DNA of 64,000 nt from Gibbula magus (Eukaryota > Mollusca > Gastropoda > Trochida > Trochidae): contig OW388302.1 in assembly GCA_936450465.1 (NCBI GenBank), positions 55,184,959 to 55,248,958 on the forward strand. The letters are read 5' to 3'. A program made the translations under genes and the position numbers. Of this stretch, positions 1-11,172 are shown one piece after another. The first letter of the stretch is position 1. The number at the start of each line of letters is the position of its first letter. The notes below the pieces were generated by a model. It searched no databases, was not told where the DNA came from, and saw only the letters and a program-made list of their open reading frames with translations.

Positions 1-540
1 CAGAGTTTGAATTAGGTTGCAGATCTGTCAATAGAAAAAAGTCCTTCACTCGAAGTAGTGAATATAAAGGGGGCAAACTAATATTGACTTAACTCTGAAG
101 AGCATTACAGTGTAGAGATGTCATGAATGTTGTCGAAGATTTAACATTATGATACAGACATGTGACACAAGCTGATTGAAGTGGCAAGGTGTACTGAGGG
201 TGTCTTTTTCAGGATTAGCTCACTTCAATATGTCTGAGCCGCTATTAAAGTCTGCAACACAATGTGCCCATTTTCTGTAGCTGGGGTAAGGAAGTTTGGT
301 GGTTTGTGGTATTGCACTTGTGAAGTAATGGGAGAAAGTCTGCAAAATTATTGACAATACAATTTAACGATATTGTCATAAAACCATAAAAGTTAGCAAG
401 GCGAACTGAAATGATGTGACGTCACTTGTATCACATCGACTTCTCCTATATCACAGTAGAGGTTGTTTCAAAAGAGAACAAGTGTTTGCCACTAACATGG
501 CAATGTCCCCCGCCGGTGACATTGAGCTAGTAAGACACAT
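1..540. other. Unassigned non-coding DNA
   Basis: There is no open frame of interest, no recognisable gene and no clear repeat boundary. It precedes the TCAAGGTCA-rich tandem element. It would fall downstream of VPS13 exon 1 and could be intronic to that minus-strand gene, but nothing here shows that. Confidence 0.4.
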
Positions 541-544
541 CATT

Positions 545-1268
545 GGAGCTACTTGGGTTCATGATATATCGTGTTAATAAGAGTTCTAAAAGTGGTCAAA
601 GTGTTGTGGTGACCTTGAAAATAAGGTCAAGGTCACCAAATCGACTGGCGTCCGCGTCATCCTCCAATGTAGACTGACACAAAATTTGAAAACATTTGGT
701 CCAACCGGTCATAATAAATGATGATAACAAGAGTTCGAAAAGTGGTCAAAGTGTTGTAGTGACTTTGAAAATCAGGTCAAGGTCACCAAAATCCCCTGGT
801 ATCTGCGTTATCCCCCAGTGTAGACTGACACCAAATTTGAAGACTTTGAGTCCAACTGGTAAAGATATATATCGCGTTAACAAGAGTTAGAAAAGTGCTC
901 AAAGTGTTGTGGTGACCTTGAAAATAAGGTCAAGGTCACCAAAATAAACTAGTGTCTGTGTCTTTCCCTAATGTAGGCTGACAACTAATTTGAAGACTTT
1001 GGATGCAATGTTTCATGAGATATCGCCTTAACAAGAGTTCAAAGATTGGTCAAAGTGTCATGGTGACCTTGAAAATAAGACCAAGGTCACCAAAATTGAC
1101 TGGTGTCTGCGTCTTCCCACAATGTAGGCAGACATGAAATTTGAAGACTTTGGATGCAACGCTTCATAAGATATCGCGTAAACAAGAAATGTGACGTACG
1201 AACGGACGTACGTACGGACGCCGCTGAATACATAGTCCCCCGTTCCGCGTTGCGGCGGGGGACAACTA
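545..1268 (+). repeat. Tandem element of ~150-bp units with TGACCTTGA/TCAAGGTCA pairs and a hairpin end
   Basis: Four diverged units begin near 611, 761, 914 and 1065 (spacing 150-153 bp). Each carries TGACCTTGA followed about 8 bp later by TCAAGGTCA, so the two halves form an inverted pair. The last unit runs into an ACGGACGT-rich stretch and a GC hairpin (CCCCCGTTCCGCG with a GCGGCGGGGG arm), then ACAACTAG. Related copies lie at 5750-6108 and 49980-51012, so this is a dispersed family. Short open frames inside it are a by-product of the repeat. Confidence 0.8.
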
Positions 1269-1280
1269 GAAATTTGTGCA

Positions 1281-1330
1281 TGTGATGCACTGTGATGCAC
1301 TGTGATGCACTGTGATGCACTGTGATGCAC
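1281..1330. repeat. 10-bp microsatellite, TGTGATGCAC x5
   Basis: Five perfect copies of TGTGATGCAC stand in a row directly after the hairpin end of the preceding element, preceded by one degenerate copy. Confidence 0.95.
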
Positions 1331-1369
1331 CCGCTCCAACTTTCAATCCATCCTTGTCCTCTTAACATT

Positions 1370-1835
1370 TTTCACTTATGATTTTGAGATGGATGTCGGA
1401 AAAGCTTCCTTATCCCATAATGCACTGATTTCAAACTGTTTCCGTGGAAACCAGAAAGAATATAAAAATCAGAATAACTAAGTAGCAAAAGGCACCATTC
1501 CAACACTAGGTCTAACCTCACACCAACTTTCGTGAAAATATACTGCATAGATTTTGAGAAAGAGGCCAGAAAGGTCACTACCCCCAATATGCACTGAGTT
1601 CAAACTGTTTCCATGGAAACCAGTAAAAATATACAAATCAGAATAACCTAATTAGCAAAAGGCACCACTCCAACACTAGGTCTAACCACATACCAAGTTT
1701 CGTAAAAGAAATATTGAATGGTTTTTGAAATATGGTCCGGAAAAGAAAGCATTTCGGAATCACGGAATCACGGAGTCACGGACGGAGGCAAAAACATTAT
1801 GTCCCCTGCAAAGCTTTGCAGGGGACATAATTAGA
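1370..1835 (+). repeat. Dispersed element with two ~168-bp units and a 26-bp palindromic end
   Basis: Two units share a segment around TTTCCRTGGAAACCAG (near 1438 and 1607), then AGCAAAAGGCACCA and AACACTAGGTCTAACC. The element ends in ACGGAGTCACGGACGG followed by a perfect 26-bp palindrome at 1801-1826 that starts GTCCCCTGCAAAG. A distant relative containing AGCAAAAGGCACCAAT lies at 9720-10240. Confidence 0.7.
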
Positions 1836-2237
1836 GAGGTGAGGTGAGGTAATCTGCTGTTTAATGACGCATTCATATCCCATTGTTCATATTGCAATGA
1901 CAAGTACCATCAAGAAGGAAAGTGTTGAATCTCTGATGTTTGATGATTATGAGCGTCGGAATTAGACACACCCGAGTTGATATATTATCCTACACCCACA
2001 CAAGACTTGGGACAAGCTGAAACAGAGACACTGACTCAACTGATAACACTGTGACTTTGATATCAACTGCACCCAACTGTTCATGTCCTTCAAAGATAAA
2101 GATATATTTTGTCAACTGCTATCACCATTTCTTCAATACAGACATCTTATGTCTGGACATGATCCTGTCTGTCCGTCCAGTCGTCTGTCCACATGTTTGT
2201 CTGTAGCCTTTTCCAGAGGGAAATATTTAACAAATTT

Positions 2238-2440
2238 AATCCTCAAACCACAACCCCACAAGTCCATCCCCCACCACAACTATCCGACATCTATGACCCC
2301 TCCTCCCACCACATCCCCACAACTCACCCCTCCCCTCCCACTCCAAACATATCCTCACAACTCCACCCAAACAACCCAACCAACACCCTGTCTTCCACCA
2401 CAACTACAGCAACCCGGCCCCTCCTCTCCACACCAAACAT
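2238..2440. repeat. C-rich, almost G-free low-complexity tract
   Basis: The plus strand is dominated by CCA, CCC and CTCC runs with hardly any G for about 200 bp. C-runs at 2315-2318, 2327-2330, 2332-2335 and 2337-2339 place four G-runs close together on the minus strand, a possible G-quadruplex. The proline/threonine-rich peptide readable here is a composition effect and I do not call it a gene. Confidence 0.6.
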
Positions 2441-3228
2441 ATATATCATCATATTGTTAAGCTGAGCACCCAGCGACCTTTGGCGATGTGGTATATTACA
2501 TATGGATACTGTCTTGTATCACTTGGATTACATCTCCTACTGCTTCGATAGATCGATCATGGTAACAGCATGGTAACACCCATGTGCAGACACAACACAG
2601 TGACTCAGTGTGGCTAATCTCATTATACAGCTTTACCAGACACCTACATGCTCTTCCTGTATATGTATATATCTATCTGGCTGGTACATTCTTCATCAGG
2701 GATGTACCAGGAAAGCATGTAGGTGTCTGGCATAAAATAATTGGCGTCTTCTTAAGTCTAGAAAATGTCGGCAAGTCCATTTGCCTAGGCTATGAAAGAA
2801 ACTAAGTATTGTTCAGAGTTTCTTCAATTTTTACTTCATATCAGTAAAATATCAGTAGGATATCTTTTTTCCAGGTACTGTATGTTTACTCAAAGGAGTT
2901 GAGAATGACAATTATTTATTTTACAATCAATTTCATCATCAAAAAGAATTACCACCTGTAACAACCTCCTCAAGCAACCACGTGGACAAGCGCCGCCGCT
3001 TTTTGTTTTCAAAAAGAATTTGTATTCAAGTCCTCATCATGACAATTCACTCAAGTTCAACTTTACACATTGTCCTTGTGCCCTTCCTATGTGGTCAGCT
3101 AGGGGACCATTTTGTTCCATTCTGAACTGATGGGGTCTGGTATTCTAATTTTAAGAGACACCGAGCAAAAGTATGCCCCGTCCTGGGATCCCTCAAGGAA
3201 CAACACTGTGACAAGACTTTACCCGCCT

Positions 3229-4515
3229 AGGTCGCAATGTAACAACCGACCTGCTGGGGGGTAGATCTGGCAAGGTCCCAATGTAACAGAACCGACCTGC
3301 TGAAGGGTAGATCTTGCAAAGTCCGAATGTAACAGAACCGACCTGCTGGAGGGTAGATCTGGCAAGGTCCCAATGTAACAGAACCGACCTGCTGAAGGGT
3401 AGATCTTGCAAGGTCCCAATGTAACAGAACCGACCTGTGGAGGGTAGATCTGGCAAGGTGGCAATGTAACAGAACTGACCTGCTGGAGGGTAGATCTGGC
3501 AAGGTCCGAATGTAACAGAACCGACCTGCTGGAGGATAGATCTGGCAAGGTCCCAATGTAACAGAACCGACCTGCTGGAGGATAGATCTGGCAAGGTCCG
3601 AATGTAACAGAACCGACCTGCTGGAGGGAGATCTGGCAAGGTCCCAATGTAACAGAACCGACCTGCCGGAGGATAGATCTGGCAAGGTCCCAATGTAACA
3701 GAACCAACCTGCTGGAGGATAGATCTGGCAAGGTCCCAATGTAACAGAACCGACCTGCTGGAGGGTAGATCTGGCAAGGTCCCAATGAAACAGAATCGAC
3801 CTGCTGGTGGGTAGACCTGGCAAGGTGGCAATGTAACAGAACCGACCTGCTGGAGGATAGATCTGGCAAGGTCCCAATGTAACAAAACCGACCTGCTGGA
3901 GGATAGATCTTGCAAGGTCCCAATGTAACAGAACCGACCTGCTGGAGGGAGATCTGGCAAGGTCCCAATGTAACAGAACCGACCTGCCGGAGGGTAGATC
4001 TGGCAAGGTCCCAATGTAACAGAACCGACCTGCTGGAGGGTAGATCTGGCAAGGTCCCAATGTAACAGAACCGACCTGCCGGAGGATAGATCTGGCAAGG
4101 TCCCAATGTAACAGAACCGACCTGCTGGAGGGTAGATCTGGCAAGGTCCCAATGTAACAGAACCAACCTGCTGGAGGATAGATCTGGCAAGGTCCCAATG
4201 TAACAGAACTGACCTGCTGGAGGGTAGATCTGGCAAGGTCCCAATGTAACAGAATCGACCTGCTGGTGGGTAGACCTGGCAAGGTGGCAATGTAACAGAA
4301 CCGACCTGCTGGAGGATAGATCTGGCAAGGTCCCAATGTAACAAAACCGACCTGCTGGAGGATAGATCTTGCAAGGTCCCAATGTAACAGAACCGACCTG
4401 CTGGAGGGAGATCTGGCAAGGTCCCAATGTAACAGAACCGACCTGCCGGAGGGTTGATCTGGCAAGGTAGCAATGTAACAGAACCAACCTGCTGGAGGAT
4501 AGATCTGGCAACACG
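3229..4515. repeat. 46-bp minisatellite, about 28 copies
   Basis: The unit is about 46 bp and contains AATGTAACAGAACCGACCTG and GTAGATCTGGCAAG. Some copies lack 3 bp (GGAGGGAGATCT, near 3621, 3941 and 4400). A block containing the rare variants GGTGGGTAGACCTGG, AACAAAACC and AGATCTTGC occurs twice with an offset of about 459 bp, so groups of about ten units were duplicated together. The unit has no stop codon on the minus strand and 46 is not a multiple of 3. This leaves all three minus frames open for over 400 codons by chance. Confidence 0.95.
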
Positions 4516-4559
4516 CTGCTCGATGTATGTTCCAGTAACCTTTGTCAAAACCTCTTAGC

Positions 4560-5030
4560 CGTTATAATGATATACATCAGATGTATTGAAATATTGTTCA
4601 TATGAGAGCCCACTCAAGGTCCTTGTATAGTTTATCAGTTACAGTCCTTGAAAAGGTTGAGAAGTTAATGGGTTCTAGTCATGGTTCATAGTCCTCATTT
4701 ACTTATTAATCTGCATAATACAGTCAGGAAAACACATCCTCCTTATTAGGTTTGCTCCTAAATTTCCTATTTCTGTAATTATTATCTGTGGTTGGTGGTT
4801 ACTGGTGGGTCTCCATCCACTGATACACCATGAATTCTGTTGCTGAACTTCACCAATGAGAACATATTTAGTCTGTAAATCAAACAATAAATCAAATATT
4901 TCTTTCTGTGGATCACCGTTCCAGTAACTGATCACGTTTTATCCATTTTTTCATTGATTCTGCACTATTATACTATTCTGTGTTATACAAACAGGACAAT
5001 ATATGATTTATCAAATATATTCTCAAAATA
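4560..5030. other. Unassigned AT-rich spacer
   Basis: I see no gene, RNA or clear repeat in this stretch between the minisatellite and the next tandem element. Confidence 0.4.
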
Positions 5031-5039
5031 TTCCATGTG

Positions 5040-5415
5040 TCTTTAAATTGGTCACCTAGACAGTGACAAACTACACCCATTACTGCTGCACCTCTCTTTA
5101 ATTGTTAGTAACAAACTCAGTTATACAAAAGTACATGCACATCCCCTGTACATGTTGCAACTTGGTCACCCATCTGATGTCAAACAATATTCATTACTGC
5201 TTAACTTCAGTGAAAGCATTAGACTGGTCTAAGCCATTACATGTCAGTCATCAAAGGAAATTTTCATTCCATCTGTCAATAACGGGCCACCCATCCGATG
5301 TCGAAACCATGCCCATCATTGCTGAACTATGGTGATAGCGTTGCAATGTACTAAGCATTAACACGTCAATCATCAAAGGAAATGAACATTCCATCTGCCA
5401 TTAGCAGCATACTTG
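5040..5415. repeat. Three diverged ~118-bp tandem units
   Basis: The phrase GGTCACCNAT (with variants) recurs near 5048, 5164 and 5284, followed each time by a CATTACTG-like segment. TCATCAAAGGAAAT occurs near 5248 and 5370. The period is 116-122 bp. Copies are well diverged. Confidence 0.6.
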
Positions 5416-5469
5416 TGTAGCATTGTCAACTGCAAATTGACATCAATTATTTGTGTACATCACACGCCT

Positions 5470-5713
5470 CTGTCTACCCAACTTCCAAACGCAAGGCATA
5501 ACTCTTGCCTGTCTGCATTACTGGCTGATTTAAGCCTTGCGGTATTTCCTTCGCTTTGTTGTGCCTATATAGTGAATCGCTGCACCAGAAATGCATAGCG
5601 GGCCTGGATTTCTAAGCACAGATTTCTTAAGGAAAAACTGCAAGGCCTAAATCAGCCAGTAATGAAGACTGGCAAGAGTTATGCCTTGCATTGGAAAGTT
5701 GCTGTCTACCCAA
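5470..5713. mobile_element. Fold-back MITE with a 12-bp flanking direct repeat
   Basis: Two arms of about 85 bp are inverted copies: the left starts CTTCCAAACGCAAGGC and the right ends GCCTTGCATTGGAAAG. They share CATAACTCTTGCC and TACTGGCTGATTTA and are separated by about 70 bp. The whole is bracketed by the direct repeat CTGTCTACCCAA (5470-5481 and 5702-5713), which looks like a target-site duplication. No coding capacity. The superfamily is not identifiable by eye; a duplication of 9 bp or more would fit a Mutator-like origin. Confidence 0.8.
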
Positions 5714-5749
5714 GTATATGATGTTCTAAGCGGGCATTGATAGCAAATA

Positions 5750-6108
5750 TAAAATGGTCAAAGTGTCCTGGTGACCTTGAAAATAAAGTCAAGGTCACCA
5801 AAATTGACTGGTGTCTGCGTCTTACCACAATGTGGGCAGACACCAACTTTGAAGACTTTGGATGCAACGTTTCATGAGATATCGTGTAAACAAGAGTTCA
5901 AAAAGTGGTCAAAGTGTTGTGGTGACCTTGAAAATAAGGCCAAGGTCACCAAAATTGACTGGTGTCTGCGTCTTCCAAGAATGTAGGCAGACATCAAATT
6001 TGAAGAGTTTGGATGCAACGCTTCATAAGAAATCGCGTAAACAAGAAATGTGACATACGGACGCCGCTGAATACATAGTCCCCCGTTCCGCGTTGCGGCG
6101 GGGGACAA
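5750..6108 (+). repeat. Second copy of the TCAAGGTCA-rich tandem element
   Basis: Two units of the family at 545-1268, each with TGACCTTGA and CAAGGTCACC, end in the same hairpin (CCCCCGTTCCGCG, 6081-6105). It lacks the CTAG that follows the hairpin in the first copy. Confidence 0.8.
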
Positions 6109-6109
6109 A

Positions 6110-7530
6110 TATGGTTATCAAATGAAATTGTTTTACATTCATATGACAGAAAAGGACTTAAAATTAGTCTAACTTAAAAGATTTCATCTTGAAACTGTAG
6201 CAACATGGATCAAATAATATTTTTGGAAGTTTCTGCATTACTTAATGACTGTTAATGCTGAGTTAAAATTGATTCAAGGAACCACGAATATTGATTGCAC
6301 TTTTGAGGGAGCGAAAATAACATCAATGTATTATGACTTTGTTAATGATTTAGATCTAGATCAGAATTTGCCGGACGGGGGCGGTATGTAAGAACAGGAA
6401 GATTTTCTGCATAACAACTTCCTTAATGTGAAAATACACTACGTTTCGGAGTATATATACTCACTCCTCTATTTAGTGGAATGTGACTCTATAATAGTCT
6501 ATATGTGAATAAAATTGCAGGGGCAGAAATAATTATGGTTTAAATTGACGATTGTGTAGTATCATTAAATTGTTCTGATAATATTTCTGATAATATAAAT
6601 ATACATGACTCCTGTAGTTGAGCCATCCAGAAAATATTTAATTTACTCATCAGGTAAAACTGCCTTGTACCACAGATGTAACTGTACAAATTAAGTTTGA
6701 CCCTCCAACTATTCCAGTCCCAGATATTTTACTTATGTGACCCACAGAAAACATTCTGGCAGCGCCATAGCTGGCATTTTTGTTGGACTTGACACATCTG
6801 TTTTTTATTTTCTGTTTGTGCTCCATCTCTTTAACACTTGTTGAGTTAACTGTGTACTACCAGTCTGGGCAGTCAATTAACAGGATGACAACTCGTTAAC
6901 AAAGAGAATAGAGTGGAATTGGCAACAGGCTGTAGAACATTGAGAGGCCCAGTTGGAAGGGTTAACCAAGTAAAGTACTCATGTTATGAATTACTGATTC
7001 TGCTGCAAATATGTGGAGGTTGGAATGGAAAATCATAATGAATTATACCTTGCTCTAACATCATGCCATAAGTCCTTGAAAATTTAACCCAACTCTCCTG
7101 AAAATTTACTTTTAGGAGCAACATAACATTTAAAGGAGCACAAAATATGCAGAAGCTAAGATTATCTACTTTTTGAAAATGTGGAGACAATTTATTCATA
7201 TTCTAATTTAATAAATAACTTTATTTTGTATTGACAAAAACTATATATTTGCTTAATGTATCTGAAAAATATTCTTTCCTTTCAATTTCACACTCTGCTA
7301 AGCAATCATATAAGTGTTGCAGCTCGTCTTGACAAATACTTACTATGTGGTATGAAAAAGTACAATTATGTAAAAAAGGCCACCCTTATTTAATGTGAAA
7401 TCCTTTCTTAAATGTAGCCCTTACAGGTCATGGACTGTCACAAACATTTTTTTATATTGAAGGGAATTTTTTTCATCAAATAAATTTACTTTTTGTGAAA
7501 TTTAGTTATCAACCTATAGGAGATAGAAAT
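6110..7530. other. Unassigned non-coding DNA
   Basis: No supported exon, RNA or repeat boundary. AT-rich throughout. Confidence 0.4.
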
Positions 7531-7531
7531 A

Positions 7532-7983
7532 CCATAAATCCTTAATTAGACCCGGCTTTGAATAGACGCCTTTGCAGAGAGCTTTCTGGGAAAAAATAAA
7601 CACCTACCTAAATAAAATGCTGGGTACACCGATTTTAAATTCTACAATCATTGCTCCCTACCGTAGTGAAGAAGAAAAAGAAGAAAATAACTTTATTTTC
7701 GTGTCACATATTTTCATACACAAGATACATTTCCATTGCACTTTGATAATGAATTGAGAAAATATCCGGCCAATCAGGTCTACGAGACACGATTGTACAA
7801 TATAAAATATTCAAATATATATAAATAGGTAAAATATATGAATAAAATAGTTGCCGGTCTCTACAAGCGTTATTTTGAAATAGACGCCTGCCTTGAATAG
7901 AAGCCTGCCTCATATAGATGCCTATGTCGAAGACAGTTTGAAAAAAAAAAAAAGAGGCCCGGCATCTAATTAAGGATTTACGG
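7532..7983. mobile_element. MITE with imperfect terminal inverted repeats, interrupted by a SINE-like fragment
   Basis: The left end reads CCATAAATCCTTAATTAGA and the right end is its near-perfect reverse complement (TCTAATTAAGGATTTACGG). Inside both ends are TAGACGCC/TAGAAGCC repeats. A fragment at about 7665-7830, also present near 25466-25600, interrupts it. The left end is next to TA, as expected for Tc1/mariner; the right-hand TA is not preserved. It resembles in design the element at 27196-27564. Confidence 0.65.
7665..7830 (-). mobile_element. SINE/LINE 3' fragment with a (TTC)n-type tail
   Basis: Read on the minus strand, it ends in GACACGAAAATAAAG followed by a TTC-rich tail. The same sequence, including ATATCCGGCCAATCAGG on the plus strand, recurs next to the (GAA)25 tract at 25391-25600. 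Shared sequence ending at a simple repeat is typical of a retroposon 3' end. It is too short to assign to a family. Confidence 0.6.
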
Positions 7984-8119
7984 AACATTAAATGATTAAC
8001 CATCTTTTGCCAGTGACTAATCCCAATGATTATGTCCCGTGTTAGATGAGTTGTTATCCTGTGCCACTCAGAATTGGTTTCACTGACGGAAAATTCAAGT
8101 ATCAAACTTTATTACCTAC

Positions 8120-8820
8120 GAGGGCAATCATATCGGGGTTCATATTTTTCATACGATGCCCTTGGGCAAAATATCACTTTGTCATGGTGACATGATGTCA
8201 TAAATAGAGGATATTATATGAGTGTCTATGTCATACTATGTTTACGACACGAGTGCCTGAATATTAGTATTTCCCGAGCGAGAGCGAGGGATATACCGAT
8301 ATTCAAGCACGAGTGTCGTAAACATAGTATGGCATAGACACGAATATAATATTCTGTTTATTACCGAAGTCGTAAAGTTAACGAAAACACGCTAAAATCC
8401 ACTTTCAACCATAGGCTGGCGACCCGCCGTCGCGCATTTAGAACGCAACGTCATAGACGAAACGTGACGTCATATCATTGTTCAAAGTGATATGTTGCCC
8501 TAGGGCATCGTATGAAAAATATGAACCCCGATATGATTGCCCCCGTAGGTAATAAACAATGCTATGACGTCACGCTTCGTCTATGACGTTGCGTTCCAAA
8601 TGTGGCGACGGCAGGTCGCTAGACTATGGTTGAAAGTGGATTTTAGCGTTTTTTCATTAATTTCACGACTTCGGTAATAAACAGAATATTATATTTGTGT
8701 CTATGTTATACTATGTTTACGACACTCGTGCCTCGCTCTCGCTTGGGAAATACTAATATTCAGACACTTGTGTCGTAAACATAGTATGTCATAGACCCTC
8801 ATATACCGGCAATATCCTCT
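8120..8820. mobile_element. Complex palindromic MITE cluster
   Basis: GGGGTTCATATTTTTCATAC occurs at about 8136 and, inverted, at about 8510-8530. ATACTATGTTTACGACAC appears near 8233 and 8708 and, inverted, near 8310 and 8780. The repeats are interleaved, which suggests one fold-back element inserted in another, or an inverted duplication. Partial relatives lie at 11919-12080 and 43270-43445. Confidence 0.7.
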
Positions 8821-9719
8821 ATTTAGTAGATGGGTATATTCTTATTTTGAATAAAATAAGTTTGAAAGATTATTTGGAGTCAAACCACAGAAAACAGAAA
8901 GTTAAGTTTTGATCATGCAGTGATACCGGGAACACAGATTTACTGACAATAAAGTATGAAAAAGAATAATTTCAAGCAAAAAGGGTTATAAAAATACCTA
9001 TTCTAGCCCTTGTGAATATAACAAATATCTTCTCTCACATCAAAGCTTTGGTTGTCAGAAAGGTGACCGTCTCCTCTCACAAACTGAGTTGACGAAACAA
9101 ATCACCTCCTTTTATCCAACATTTTGATGGATACTTAGTTGGTTATAAGGGCTATGTATTAAACTGCGTACATGAAAAGCTTGAAATTTAGCCTGCCTGA
9201 AATTTAGAGAGTTTGTTTTCAAATTGAATTTGAATACAAACTAAATTGTTAAATGTTAAAAGTTTACAAAATCATGCAAAAGTTGCCAACAAGATGAAAT
9301 GCTGCTTATGACAGTCGTACATTTAAGAAGATTAGCTAAAAACAAAAATATGCAACAATCAGGTGTTTCATTAATTCATAAGATAACAGGATATAAGATT
9401 TTTACAGACAGGAAAAGCAGTTCGTTCACGTTAAGCTCTGTGTTAAGATTGAAATAAAAAGAATTTGAATTTTCATAGCCGTTTTATTACATTCACGGAG
9501 GGGGGGAACCTGTACCAGACTGTTAATGAAACCCCTGAACACTATTATTTAGCCAGCTGCCAAGCCTAGATTATCTCCCTTGTTTAGGCATTGGGATTCC
9601 TATAAATTGGTCACTTAGAATGATGTGTCACCTGCAACTGAAGTCTTAATGAGTTATCATGCTTGAATGGATGTAGGGTTAGGAATTGTTTCATTTGTTG
9701 CTGTAGAGAGTCTTCAACA
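8821..9719. other. Unassigned non-coding DNA
   Basis: No gene-like feature. A short GATTATCTCCCTT motif near 9570 resembles a motif seen again near 28845 and 42680, but it is too short to annotate on its own. Confidence 0.35.
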
Positions 9720-10240
9720 GGTTTCTCAGTTCATAAACTGTTGTCACAAAACAAAGATCATGTTGCCATGGAAATGGAAAATTATAAATGTTCAAAATTT
9801 TAAACAGGAAAATGTGCAAATTGTTTGAACTTCAAAATGAAAGTTATTAGTTACAGAGTTTTGACCCAGAAACCAATGCTCGTATTTACAATATATCATT
9901 TGTCTCAAACATGGGAAATATAAACTCTGGAAATCAAGAATAGAGCAAAATGCACATTTTGCAACTTTGAAGCTTAAATGTGAACTACTATAGAAATGTA
10001 TTCGTTACAGAGTTTGACCCAGACAAACACACAGGAGTCTAAATGATACCTGTTGCCATGGAAACAGGATAATATAAACTTTGGATATCTCTAAATAGCA
10101 AAAGGCACCAATCCATAATCTGATGTGTTAGTTACCAATATTTCATAAATAAACTGTTTATACTGGTCTAGAAAAGTGCATGATGTTGAAAAGATTTGAG
10201 ACAAATGGACAGACAAATTAAATCATATCTTTCTTATTAT
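9720..10240. repeat. Degenerate relative of the 1370-1835 element
   Basis: TTACAGAGTTTTGACCCAGA-like segments occur at 9851 and 10005 (154 bp apart). Both are followed by TTGCCATGGAAA-type text, and AGCAAAAGGCACCAAT is shared with the element at 1370-1835. Confidence 0.5.
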
Positions 10241-10732
10241 TATTCAATGATTATTGACAGAAGGGATTTAAAGAAAATACAAAATTATTGCTATCTGTGC
10301 ATGTAATTACGAAATTGATTTTCCAATTTCAAAATACAAAGGTGTTTTAAATTTGACTTTTTTTTTTACTTAGGTGCTCAGTAATGGGAAAATCTACCTT
10401 TATGTTCACTTATTAAAATCACTAGAAAGTGATATAGATTCAGTAAATATTTTCCAAAGACATCTAAAGTTAATGAACTCTGAGATATTTTTTTAACTAT
10501 CACTCAAAAAAATGCATCTTGGCCAAGAGCCTGATTACAGAGCAGGTATATAGCAGGTTTTGATTTGAGGTAACATTTTTTTCTGAAAACAAAACAAATA
10601 TATCCTAAATCTCTTTGATGCGTGAAGGTGTCAATCAAGCATGTTGCATGAGACACGTCACAGCATTCTTGGTAACAGCATCCGCAGCAGCACAAGCATC
10701 AAGTGCAGAATGTGAATGCACGCCAGGCTTAG

Positions 10733-11118
10733 GTCACGTGACCTAGTACATAGCAGTCTGAATCGATCGTCAGATGGCGGAAAAGGGAACAAAGACATGA
10801 ATCGGTCATGAATAACAATACGCTTTGATCAGGAAATCCAGACCTTGCTTAATTTCTCAAAATGTGTACAAAATATTGCAATAAATCGCATGCAGATGAT
10901 TTTCCTTTAAAGGACCGTTCCATGTCAATATCACTTCAGGAAGTGATGACTGCCTGTCAATCATTGTCCACGTGAATTTTGCCGGTTAGAACCGATGCAC
11001 GTGCATTTTATGGAATTATAAATAGGTATAAGGGGTTTTGATTATTGTAGTTAATGAGTGTACAATAAAATTGCTTTCAAAACATTCCGGCGAGGCTTGT
11101 CTTGTTTGATATCACGTG
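10733..11118. promoter_or_regulatory. Cluster of four CACGTG E-boxes near VPS13 exon 1
   Basis: CACGTG occurs at 10735-10740 (within the 10-bp palindrome GTCACGTGAC, 10733-10742), 10969-10974, 10998-11003 and 11113-11118. These lie just downstream of VPS13 exon 1, inside its first intron. In vertebrates GTCACGTGAC is the consensus of bHLH-zip factors of the MITF/TFE and USF type. Whether they act here is inference. Confidence 0.3.
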
Positions 11119-11172
11119 CAGAGTCACAAGATCGACCGAGACAGCTGCATATGCACAAAGTAGAAAACTTAC

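Noticed and set aside
2083..2465. Pro/Thr-rich protein
   Set aside because: Explained by a C-rich low-complexity tract; there is no splice or homology support.
3193..4548. Overlapping minus-strand open frames of 412-451 codons
   Set aside because: They are one 46-bp minisatellite read in three frames. The unit lacks minus-strand stops, and all three frames give the same kind of repetitive peptide.
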